This document shows, one piece after another, positions 33,447-41,621 of a stretch of DNA of 64,000 nucleotides. Origin of the DNA: F1-80-MAGs062 sp046345315. GTDB taxonomy: Bacteria; Planctomycetota; Planctomycetia; Planctomycetales; Planctomycetaceae. Made by a program: the position numbers and the translations under genes. Every line of letters begins with the position of its first letter. Position 1 is the first letter of the stretch. Under the pieces are notes generated by a model. It was not told the DNA's origin. It did no database searches and saw only the letters and a list, made by a program, of their open reading frames with translations. The stretch is taken from NCBI GenBank assembly GCA_046345315.1, contig JBKDKA010000154.1:14351-78350 (forward strand), given 5' to 3'.

Positions 33447-36082
33447 CCGAGGTCATCCGATTTCACACCTTCTCCGACAGACACATTCGAATTCGAGGTG
33501 CCGGGACTCATAATCTGAAGAAGATTGATGTTGATATCCCGCTCGGACGCCTGGTAGTGTTTTCGGGTGTCAGTGGTTCCGGAAAGAGCTCGCTCGCATT
33601 TGACACCATTTTCGCAGAAGGGCAGCGTCGTTTTCTTGAGTCGCTGTCAATCAGATCACGATCTTTCGTGAAACAGCTGCAGGCTGCAGATGTCGATGAG
33701 GTGACCGGACTTCCTCCCTCCGTCTGTGTGACACAGCGAGTCTCCGCCGCATCCGCTCGCAGTACTCTTGCCGTCACCGCAGAAATCTACGACTACCTGC
33801 AGCTGCTGTATTCGCGAGCTGGAACAGCTCACTGCACCGGCTGCGGGAAACCAGTGACCAGCCGAACCGTCGGACAGATCGTCAGTGAGACGCTCCGGCT
33901 TCCGGAACGCAGCCGGCTCATGATTCTGGCTCCGCTGGTGAAGTCTCGACGTGGACGCCATCAGGAAGTGATTGAACGTCTGCGTTCCAGCGGCTACGTT
34001 CGAGCTCGAATTGACGGCGAGCTGCTGGATGTGACGGAACTCCCGACACTCGCGGCTTCAAAGGCTCATTCCATTGACATCGTGATTGATCGCATCGTCG
34101 TCAAGGAGGGCATCGAGCAACGACTGCGGGAATCCATTCAGCTGGCGTGTCGAGAAAGTGAAGGAACATGCCTGATCTGCCGTCAACAGGATGAAGGCTG
34201 GGAAGAAAATCGGTACAGCATCCGCTACAGCTGCGCTGACTGTGACCTGCAGTTCTCGAATCCGGAGCCGCGCCAGTTCAGTTTTCAGTCTGTCACGGGA
34301 GCCTGCCCGGTCTGTCAGGGAACCGGGATTCAGGGAACAGCAGAGACCGATGGAACCTTTGTGGACTTTGTTGTCGCTGCCTGCCCGGCATGCGGCGGAA
34401 GTCGACTCAATCCCTTCGCATCCCGAGTGACGTTTCTGGGGAAAACGATCGGTGAGTTCACCGGTCTTACGATCTCCGATGCCGCAGTACAGATTCGGCA
34501 GTGGATTCATGATGTCGCTTCGGATACGACACTGCTGCGGGAGTCTGTTCTCGTGGCGGAAAAGGTTCTGCCGGAGATACTGCAGCGACTTCAATGTCTC
34601 GAAAAGACCGGTATCGGATATCTGACACTGAATCGGTCATCTCGATCGCTTTCCGGTGGTGAATACCAGCGAGCTCGTCTGGCGGGTTGCCTTGGTTCGG
34701 GACTGCATGGCACCTGCATCATCCTCGATGAACCGACAGCCGGCCTGCATCCGCGAGATACCAGGCACCTGATCGACACCCTGAAGGACCTTCGGGATCG
34801 TGGTTCTTCCGTCATCGTTGTGGAACACGATAGTGAAGTGATCCGATCGGCGGATTGGCTGGTGGACCTTGGCCCGGGAGCCGGCGCAGACGGTGGCCGT
34901 GTACTTTACTCGGGGCCACCCAATGAAATTTTCGGGATCGCCGATTCCGTGACAGGATCCTGGTTCCGTGGTGAGCTTCTGTTGAATCCGGAGCCGTCGG
35001 AGCCAAACGCTTCTTCGGTACGTCACGGCAATACAGATGGATCCGGTTTCCTCACCATCAAAAACGCCAGACGAAACAATCTGCAGAATGTGACGCTGGA
35101 TGTTCCTCTGAATAGTCTGGTCTGTGTGACGGGGGTCAGCGGTTCGGGAAAGAGTTCGCTCATCATGGAGACGCTGCTCCCCCTGGCTCGGCGATGGTGC
35201 CTGGAGGAACCGCGACCGGTGTCCATTTCAGAGCAGTCCCTGCGAGATGCAGACTGCGACGGACTTGTCGGCCTTCATCAGATTAATCGTGTCGTAGCGC
35301 TGAACAGTGAACCTCTCGGACGGAATGCACGATCCTGTATCGCGACAATCAGCGGACTCTGGAACGAGGTTCGCGTCCTGTTCTCGAAAACTCGTCTGGC
35401 TCGAACGCGCGGCTGGGGCTCTCATCGTTTCAGCTTCAACTCGGGAACCGGGCGATGTCCGGAATGTCGAGGCACAGGCATCAGAAATCTCCGAATGAAG
35501 TTCCTGCCGGATGCTTCCGTACCATGTGCTGCATGTGGAGGCCAGCGGTTTCAGGCCTCCACACTGTCCGTTCGATTCCATGATCGTTCTGTTGCTGATG
35601 TACTGGCAATGCGAGTCGATGAAGCGCATCAGTTCTTCAGCGGCTTCAGTCGAATCCAGCAGATTCTTTCGACTCTGATCGAAATCGGGCTGGGGTATCT
35701 GAAGATCGGTCAGCCGTCAACGACATTTTCCGGCGGCGAATCTCAGCGTGTTCGTCTGGCTCTGGAGCTCTCAGAACCACAATCTGGAAACACGCTCTAT
35801 GTCCTCGATGAACCGACATCCGGGCTTCACCCGGCAGACATTCGCACCCTGATGGCGGTCATTAGACGGCTTGTACAGCACCGACACAGTGTGGTTGTCA
35901 TTGAGCACAACCCTCAGGTGATGCTGAATGCTGACTGGCTGATCGACGTGGGTCCTGAAAGCGGCCCGTCCGGAGGACAGATTGTGTTTACCGGAACCCC
36001 CGAAGAGATGCTGCGGAATGGTTCCGGTCACACGGCAACGGCTCTGAAAGCTGAGATGGAATTCTTTCGGAATCAACTCTGA
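33443..36082 (+). CDS. UvrA-family ATPase (paralogue type)
   Basis: An 879-residue tandem ABC ATPase of the UvrA excinuclease family. The first Walker A is GVSGSGKSS (residues 42-50) and the second is the same motif near residue 570. Signature motifs are LSGGEYQRARL and FSGGESQRVRL. The Zn sites include CLIC...CADC, CPVC...CPAC and CPEC...CAAC, and the UvrB-binding-like region (RRGRHQEVIERLRSSGYVRARIDG) is present. It is shorter than housekeeping UvrA (about 940), and several conserved stretches are altered. It is therefore more likely a UvrA paralogue than the main excinuclease subunit. Its operon partners (map, phosphoesterase) give no repair context. Confidence 0.85.
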   Translation: MTEVIRFHTFSDRHIRIRGAGTHNLKKIDVDIPLGRLVVFSGVSGSGKSSLAFDTIFAEGQRRFLESLSIRSRSFVKQLQAADVDEVTGLPPSVCVTQRVSAASARSTLAVTAEIYDYLQLLYSRAGTAHCTGCGKPVTSRTVGQIVSETLRLPERSRLMILAPLVKSRRGRHQEVIERLRSSGYVRARIDGELLDVTELPTLAASKAHSIDIVIDRIVVKEGIEQRLRESIQLACRESEGTCLICRQQDEGWEENRYSIRYSCADCDLQFSNPEPRQFSFQSVTGACPVCQGTGIQGTAETDGTFVDFVVAACPACGGSRLNPFASRVTFLGKTIGEFTGLTISDAAVQIRQWIHDVASDTTLLRESVLVAEKVLPEILQRLQCLEKTGIGYLTLNRSSRSLSGGEYQRARLAGCLGSGLHGTCIILDEPTAGLHPRDTRHLIDTLKDLRDRGSSVIVVEHDSEVIRSADWLVDLGPGAGADGGRVLYSGPPNEIFGIADSVTGSWFRGELLLNPEPSEPNASSVRHGNTDGSGFLTIKNARRNNLQNVTLDVPLNSLVCVTGVSGSGKSSLIMETLLPLARRWCLEEPRPVSISEQSLRDADCDGLVGLHQINRVVALNSEPLGRNARSCIATISGLWNEVRVLFSKTRLARTRGWGSHRFSFNSGTGRCPECRGTGIRNLRMKFLPDASVPCAACGGQRFQASTLSVRFHDRSVADVLAMRVDEAHQFFSGFSRIQQILSTLIEIGLGYLKIGQPSTTFSGGESQRVRLALELSEPQSGNTLYVLDEPTSGLHPADIRTLMAVIRRLVQHRHSVVVIEHNPQVMLNADWLIDVGPESGPSGGQIVFTGTPEEMLRNGSGHTATALKAEMEFFRNQL

Positions 36083-36148
36083 CCCCTCCGAGGATTCCGA
36101 GGGAGCTACAGACCAGTGCTTTGTCACGACTAAAAACAGGGTTTTCTT

Positions 36149-36212
36149 GTCATTCCCGCGCAGGCGGGAATCCAGTTGCCGCTATCTGGATTCCCGCCTG
36201 CGCGGGAATGAC
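36149..36212. repeat. Perfect 27-base inverted repeat built on ATTCCCGCGCAGGCGGGAAT
   Basis: Arms at 36149-36175 and 36186-36212 are exact inverted copies with a 10-base loop, and each arm contains the inner palindrome ATTCCCGCGCAGGCGGGAAT. The inner unit fits the ATTCCC-N8-GGGAAT pattern of neisserial dRS3-type repeats. It lies between two convergent genes (UvrA-like on + and sulfite reductase on -), so it could also end transcription from both sides, although no T-tract follows. Confidence 0.85.
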
Positions 36213-36278
36213 GGGACCCCAAAAATCAAGGTTAGACAAGGCACCAGATCTGTCGGTCAGTGAATCATGAGTTCCGCA

Positions 36279-37985
36279 TCAGCCTGCGATGGCTTCCAGC
36301 TCAGCAATACCCTTTCGCTGACAGAAATCACCGAACGATTCGCTCGGTCCCTTTCGGTCTGCTTTGAATGCCTTGAGCAGCGGAGCAATCTGAGTGGCCA
36401 GTTCTTCCTGAGGTACGTGATCCTTGTAGATGAAGCCGAGACGAGTGCCTTCGACGTTTCCACCCAGAAAGATCGTGTACTTACCGGCTGCTCGACCGAC
36501 GAAACCGATATCCGGTGTATACGGTCGAGCACATCCGTTCGGACATCCGGTCATGTGAATGGCGATTTTTTCTGACTGCAGTCCGAGCCTTGCAATCTCC
36601 ACATCCAGCTGGTCAATCACGCCGGGGAGTGCTCGTTCGGATTCTGTGATCGACAGTCCGCACGTCGGAAACGCCGGGCACGCAATGGAGTAACGACGAA
36701 GCAGAGACAGTTCTTCCGCCTTCTTGATGCCGTACTCGGACATCATTCGATCGATTTCCGCACGATCCTTCGGATCGATGTCGCACAGGATAACGCTCTG
36801 CAGTGCAGTCAGGCGAGTATTCATTCCGAAGCGAGTCAGAATGGCACGCAGTCCGGTTTTCAGCCGCAGACTTCCCTCGTCCTTGATGCGCCCATTTTCG
36901 ACGTTGATACCGAGAAACAGTTTCCCATCGCCCTGTTCGTGCCATCCGATGTGGTCATCCACCCCGGTGACATCGGCCGGATGCGGTTCCGGCAGGGACT
37001 TCCCATAATACTCTTCGACTTTCGCCTTGAACCTCGGAAGACCCCAGTCGGCAATTACGTACTTCATTCGAGCTCGTTTGCGGTCTTCGCGATTACCATA
37101 GTCACGCTGAACCTTCACGATGGCTTCGCTGACAGCGATCACCTGATCCGCTGTCACGAATGTCATTCGCTTCGCAACGGCAGGGAACGTCTTCTCCGCA
37201 GCGGGCGTCCGCCCCATACCACCACCGACCAGCACGTTGTAGCCGATGATCTTTCCATTCTCGACAATGGCGAGCAGACCCAGATCGTTGCAGTAAACAT
37301 CGACGCAGTTGTCTTCGGGCAGAGCGATCGCCATCTTGAATTTGCGAGGCAGGTAGCGAGTACCGTAGATCGGTTCTTCTACCGGCTGAAACTCCGTCAC
37401 ATCGGTTTCATTGCCATCGTCGTCCTTCAGCCAGATGTCGAAATAGGCAGTCGTTTTCGGTCGAAAATGATCCGCCATCTGCTGAGCCAGCTGCTGCATC
37501 TGGTCATAGACCGGATTATTCTTGTAAGGAGCCGGGCAGCACATGACGTTTCGATTCACGTCGCCGCAGGCGGCCATCGTTGTCAGCTTGGAATGATTGA
37601 TGGCTCGGACGGTTTCCCGCAGATCCGACTTCAGAACACCATGCAGCTGGAAGCCCTGACGTGACGTAATGCGAACCGTACCGTTGGCAAATCGATCGCA
37701 AAGGTCTATCTCTGCGAGAAACTGAGCCGCCGTGACTCGCCCACCCGGAATTCGAGTGCGCACCATGCAGGAGTACTGTTTGCCTTTGGCTGTGCCGTCT
37801 TCGTTTTTCGCCCGACGCGAATCACGATCATCCTGAAGATACGATCCGTGATGCTTCAGCAGTTTCTCTGCATCATCCGAGAACTCCGGCTTATCATTCT
37901 GCAGTTCCTCCGCCAATGTACCGCGGAGTTGTCGACTGCTGTCTTTCAGCAGTTCCATTTTGCTGAGTTTTTGTTCTTCGGACAT
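36279..37985 (-). CDS. cysI: Assimilatory sulfite reductase, hemoprotein (ferredoxin or NADPH type)
   Basis: A 568-residue enzyme that reduces sulfite to sulfide with six electrons. Siroheme/[4Fe-4S] ligands are Cys436 and Cys442 (CPAFPTC) and Cys481 and Cys485 (CPNGC). Substrate-binding basic residues occur in NGTVRITSRQGFQLHG. Both nitrite/sulfite reductase ferredoxin-like repeats are present. No flavoprotein cysJ is adjacent, so the electron donor may be ferredoxin. Together with metB-like 30076-31218 it provides sulfide-based amino-acid synthesis. It is separated from the convergent UvrA-like gene by the palindrome at 36149-36212. Confidence 0.93.
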   Translation of the reverse strand: MSEEQKLSKMELLKDSSRQLRGTLAEELQNDKPEFSDDAEKLLKHHGSYLQDDRDSRRAKNEDGTAKGKQYSCMVRTRIPGGRVTAAQFLAEIDLCDRFANGTVRITSRQGFQLHGVLKSDLRETVRAINHSKLTTMAACGDVNRNVMCCPAPYKNNPVYDQMQQLAQQMADHFRPKTTAYFDIWLKDDDGNETDVTEFQPVEEPIYGTRYLPRKFKMAIALPEDNCVDVYCNDLGLLAIVENGKIIGYNVLVGGGMGRTPAAEKTFPAVAKRMTFVTADQVIAVSEAIVKVQRDYGNREDRKRARMKYVIADWGLPRFKAKVEEYYGKSLPEPHPADVTGVDDHIGWHEQGDGKLFLGINVENGRIKDEGSLRLKTGLRAILTRFGMNTRLTALQSVILCDIDPKDRAEIDRMMSEYGIKKAEELSLLRRYSIACPAFPTCGLSITESERALPGVIDQLDVEIARLGLQSEKIAIHMTGCPNGCARPYTPDIGFVGRAAGKYTIFLGGNVEGTRLGFIYKDHVPQEELATQIAPLLKAFKADRKGPSESFGDFCQRKGIAELEAIAG

Positions 37986-38177
37986 GATCGAAAGCTTCTG
38001 ACTGTTTGCTGTGTCTTAAGTAGGCGGCAAATTACTGACAGTTTGCCAGAGTCGGGGAGCACCAGCGCCGGGCAGCACCGGAATGGAAATTATAGGTTGC
38101 CAGGGAATGTGTGACCAGCCCTTCAGAAAAGGCCGGAATCCCCGGAATCTGCGGCTTTGCAACAGCATTCTGTGATA

Positions 38178-39527
38178 TCAGACAACCGGTTCCCAGCCGG
38201 GTTCGTAATTCCGTGACCAGAGTGCTTCGGCTTCCGGAGAATTCAGAATACGGCCGCTCGCTGGGTCACAGTGAAGAACTTGTCCGGTTCGTTGAGCGAT
38301 GTTTCCGAGGTGACAGAGCAGCGTCGAGCGGTGTCCTTCCTCGATTTCGGCATTGAGCAGTGCAGGATTATTCTCACGAATGGCAGTGACAAAATTCGTC
38401 AGATGAGCCACCAGACCGTCCGGACCCGTTTCACGCGCTGTCTCTTTGCCGCGCTGGTCGTAGATCGCGTATCCCCAATTATCCACGCGCATGCTGCCGG
38501 TCTCACCGTGAAAAGAGGCACCGAAACCATCACCATACAGCCCGTCGCGACTGCAGCTCAGCCCTTCCCAGAAAATCTGTTTGCGGTCTTCGAATTCAAA
38601 TGAGACCACGTGAGTGTCAGCAGTTTCCTGATCATCCTGAAATCGATACCGACCACCCGACGAAACCACTCGCGTCGGATACGTCACCTGAAGCCCCCAG
38701 CGGCAGATATCCAGATAGTGGATCCCGTTGTTTCCGAGTTCTCCGTTTCCGTAATGCCAGAGCCAGTGCCAGTTGTAATGAATCCTGTTCGATGAATACG
38801 GAAATCTGGGAGCCGGCCCCTGCCAGAGGTCGTAGTTGATGTGCTTCGGCGGTTCGGTCACCTTTCCGTGCCCCATGTCACCTCGGGTTGCGGCATACCA
38901 ACCGCGGCTGTAGTACACGCGCCCGAGTTTTCCCTCATGCAGCAATTTCATCGCCTCAATAATGCGATCTCCGCTGCGACGCTGGCTGCCCATCTGTACG
39001 CAGCGATGATGCTTTCTGGCAGCTTCGACCAGAAGCTCACCTTCACGCGGATTGTGGCAGCAGGGCTTCTCCACATAAGCATGTTTCCCGGCTGCACAGG
39101 CAAGAATGGCAGCAGGCGCATGCCAATGGTTCGGAGCCGCCACAATCAGCGCATCGACTTCACTGTCCTTCAGAATGTCGCGGAAGTCTCCGACTGCCCG
39201 AACTTCATACGAAACAGATTTCGCAAAGGACTCCCGAGCAGATTCCAGTCGCTGACTGTCAACATCAGACAGATATCGAACTTCAACGCCCGGAACACTG
39301 CGAAAGGCGTTGGCCAGAGCCAGCCCTCGCATCACTCCCATCACTCCGACGACGACGCGCCTGCCCGGATTCTGCAATGCCGCAGTGGCTGACGACGTCT
39401 CTGCGGATGCCTGCAAAGCAGTCAGCGACGACAGGCCGGCACTCAGTGCTGTGGAACCGGAGATGACCCCCGCAGAACCAGTCAGAAAACGCCGGCGTGT
39501 CGTTCCCGAGTCCTGTTCGTCGGCCAT
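38178..39527 (-). CDS. Gfo/Idh/MocA-family oxidoreductase with Tat signal
   Basis: A 449-residue protein from ATG 39527, with twin-arginine signal TTRRRFLTGSAGVISGSTAL. The NAD-binding Rossmann motif is seen in VVGVMGVMRGLALANAF, and the EKP motif in YVEKPCCHNPREG follows. The C-terminal substrate domain includes NWHWLWHYGNGELGNNGIHY. Exported members of this family act on sugars or sugar derivatives; the exact substrate is unknown. It is preceded, in its own direction, by a repeat-rich spacer (39528-39778) after the M19 dipeptidase gene. Confidence 0.9.
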   Translation of the reverse strand: MADEQDSGTTRRRFLTGSAGVISGSTALSAGLSSLTALQASAETSSATAALQNPGRRVVVGVMGVMRGLALANAFRSVPGVEVRYLSDVDSQRLESARESFAKSVSYEVRAVGDFRDILKDSEVDALIVAAPNHWHAPAAILACAAGKHAYVEKPCCHNPREGELLVEAARKHHRCVQMGSQRRSGDRIIEAMKLLHEGKLGRVYYSRGWYAATRGDMGHGKVTEPPKHINYDLWQGPAPRFPYSSNRIHYNWHWLWHYGNGELGNNGIHYLDICRWGLQVTYPTRVVSSGGRYRFQDDQETADTHVVSFEFEDRKQIFWEGLSCSRDGLYGDGFGASFHGETGSMRVDNWGYAIYDQRGKETARETGPDGLVAHLTNFVTAIRENNPALLNAEIEEGHRSTLLCHLGNIAQRTGQVLHCDPASGRILNSPEAEALWSRNYEPGWEPVV

Positions 39528-39778
39528 GATCACACTTTCAGATTCATTGAGGACGCGTGTCAAAACCGGGACTGGCTGTCGCCAGGAGCCGGAAAACCTG
39601 GTGCATTGTCAATCAACAAATGATGGAAATCGAAATGTGGTTCTTGTGTGCCACTGGCTATGCCAGGGTGTTAGAACCAACAGCACTGGCATAGCCAGTG
39701 GCACACATCAATGGATCGTTGACAGAGCACTGGAGAACCTGATTCTCCAGGGACGCCCGTCCCGGTCTTGTTGCCCAC
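39528..39778. repeat. Repeat-rich spacer: type-2 arms bracketing a type-1 REP pair
   Basis: The sequence holds TCAAAACCGGGACTGGCT (39560-39577), matching the reverse complement of the type-2 right arm. Two type-1 hairpins follow in opposite orientation at 39652-39668 (one mismatch) and 39684-39700. A GGGACGCCCGTCCCGGTCTTG stretch near 39750-39770 resembles the other type-2 arm. This is the same association of the two families as at 11752-12016. Confidence 0.82.
39652..39700. repeat. Closely spaced type-1 REP pair
   Basis: CACTGGCTATGCCAGGG (39652-39668, one stem mismatch), preceded by TTGTGTGC, faces CACTGGCATAGCCAGTG (39684-39700), followed by GCACACATCA. A 15-base spacer separates them, forming a back-to-back BIME-like pair about 27 kb from the transposase. 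Confidence 0.85.
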
Positions 39779-40840
39779 TCAGGCCGGAAGTACTTCACTG
39801 AAAAATCGAATCCAGTTGCCATGCATGATGGCGCGGATATCGGAATCGGAGTAGCCTCTGCGGCTCAGCAGTTCCACCAGTTTCTGCAGATCACTGATGC
39901 GGTTCAGATCGGCCGGAGTCTGTTCGTAGCCGTATCCGCCGTCGAGATCGCTGCCGATGCCGACGTGATTCACGTTTCCTGCCAGCTGGCAGACGATATC
40001 GATGTTGTCGACCGCTGTTTCGATGAGTGCTTCCGCCTTCGAAACACCTCGCACGTATCCATGCTGCATCATGATGACATCAAATGCCATCCCGATCACA
40101 CCACCACGTTCAATAACGGCTTTGTACTGTTCATCGCTGAACTGACGCTGCCAGCTGGCGATGCGTCGCGAGTTCTGATGACTGGCATGAATTTTCCCAT
40201 CAAACAGATCGAGCACCTGCCAGAACGCGACGTCAGACAGATGAGTCATGTCGACGGTCATTCCCAGCTGACTGATTCGTTTCAGCAGCGGGACGGCATC
40301 AAGAGCAAGACCGACTTCAACTCGAGTTCCGCCACCATAACGATTGGCTCCGTAATGAGTCAGCCCGATGGCTCGCAGTCCATGTTCATGGTACTCATCG
40401 ATCGTCTCCGGACGCAGGACAGGGTCGGCGCCTTCCATGGTCAGGATGAATCCCAGTGGAGTCCCCTTCGGATCTTTGTTCCAGGCGGCAACATGATTCT
40501 GAAGATCGGTCTTTGTCTTCAGCATCTTCATGTGACCACCCCGCTCCATGGCCCGATACCAGGCCAGATGAGCATGAGCCATGGCGTAGCAGGTTTCCGG
40601 AGTCGTCCAGCCCCAGGCGTGATTGATCTCTTTTTCCTGTCGAGCCAGCAGCGTGGCAAGGCAGATACCGACTTCTGCTGTCTTCAGTTCGGGCAGGCTG
40701 AGCGTGTTCGTGCATCGCCCTTTGTCGGTCATTTCCAGCGTGCGTTCCTGAGCACGGATTTCATCGACGGAACACCGCATGTCACGATTCCAGTCCACGG
40801 CATTCAGTGCAAGGTCCAGATGGGCGTCGAAAAGCAGCAC
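39779..40840 (-). CDS. Membrane dipeptidase (peptidase M19, renal dipeptidase family)
   Basis: A 353-residue zinc dipeptidase from the GTG at 40840. That start gives the family-typical N-terminus LLFDAHLDLALNAVDWN, and a GGAG lies about 8 bases upstream; the frame extends to an ATG at 40951, but those residues are atypical. Zinc ligands are His7 and Asp9 (DAHLD), Glu in LTMEGAD, His in DMTHLSD and His in HASHQNSR; the Asp in IGSDLDGGYG is the other conserved acid. M19 enzymes hydrolyse dipeptides, including D-amino-acid peptides. Confidence 0.9.
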   Translation of the reverse strand: MLLFDAHLDLALNAVDWNRDMRCSVDEIRAQERTLEMTDKGRCTNTLSLPELKTAEVGICLATLLARQEKEINHAWGWTTPETCYAMAHAHLAWYRAMERGGHMKMLKTKTDLQNHVAAWNKDPKGTPLGFILTMEGADPVLRPETIDEYHEHGLRAIGLTHYGANRYGGGTRVEVGLALDAVPLLKRISQLGMTVDMTHLSDVAFWQVLDLFDGKIHASHQNSRRIASWQRQFSDEQYKAVIERGGVIGMAFDVIMMQHGYVRGVSKAEALIETAVDNIDIVCQLAGNVNHVGIGSDLDGGYGYEQTPADLNRISDLQKLVELLSRRGYSDSDIRAIMHGNWIRFFSEVLPA

Positions 40841-41062
40841 GGGGTTGACTCCGAAAAGCAGGGGGGCGGAAAACCGATCGGTGAGACTCAGCCGTTGAGC
40901 CGGCGAAATGAGGACTCCCGAATGATAGAGCACCCGGACTGCCGTCGCCAACTCATTGATGGGATCCCGACATCATCCCGAAAAACGAGATGAACGGTCC
41001 ACAGCGGCAACTCCTCGGACGCTCTCATCACAGAAATGAACGTTCATCAGCCGACGAAACGT

Positions 41063-41575
41063 TCAGTCAGCGGGAAGCAGATCGGAATCCTTCAGCGGAC
41101 GAGGCTTTCTTTTCTCCGGAGTGTTCTCGGTCTGCTTTCCGGTGAATGTCTTCGCCGAGGAGGGCGATACTGGCGCATGCTTTCGGAACTGGAGGTCTCC
41201 GTTACCCGAGGGCGGCAGGCCATCATCCTCCGGAATCACCGGAATGACTTCCGTTGCATTCGCTGCTGCAGCAACTGCTCCCGGAATATCGGGACCAAGG
41301 TGGACTTTGTAAGTATGCCCGGAAATAGTGACACGGTCTCCGGGCAGAAGCATTCCGCGGACGACTCGCTGTCCGTTCACACGAGTTCCATTGGTGCTGC
41401 CCAGATCCCGCATGTAGATCAGGCCGTCGGTCTTGACGAGAATACAGTGCATCTTCGAAACACTGGAATGCCGGATGACCAGATCACAGAGCTTCTCGCT
41501 GCGACCGATCACCGTGATCGCTGAGTTCAGAGTGACCGCAGGGCCACCATCAGCCGGAATCAGTTGAGCAAGCAT
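41063..41575 (-). CDS. FHA-domain protein
   Basis: A 170-residue protein with an N-terminal forkhead-associated domain that binds phosphothreonine peptides. GR in ITVIGRSE, SxxH in HSSVSKMH and the loop DLGSTNGTRVNG are all present. The C-terminal 70 residues (from about AAAANATEV) are low-complexity, rich in Pro, Lys and Asp. It follows lepA after 46 bases in the same direction. FHA proteins normally partner Ser/Thr kinases, but no kinase gene is nearby. Confidence 0.9.
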   Translation of the reverse strand: MLAQLIPADGGPAVTLNSAITVIGRSEKLCDLVIRHSSVSKMHCILVKTDGLIYMRDLGSTNGTRVNGQRVVRGMLLPGDRVTISGHTYKVHLGPDIPGAVAAAANATEVIPVIPEDDGLPPSGNGDLQFRKHAPVSPSSAKTFTGKQTENTPEKRKPRPLKDSDLLPAD

Positions 41576-41621
41576 GAAGAGTGCCTTGATCGTGTCATTG
41601 AGTCGTCAGCCGACTATCTCA

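Noticed and set aside
39821..40993. 390-residue + strand frame
   Set aside because: Antisense to the M19 dipeptidase, which has all its metal ligands.
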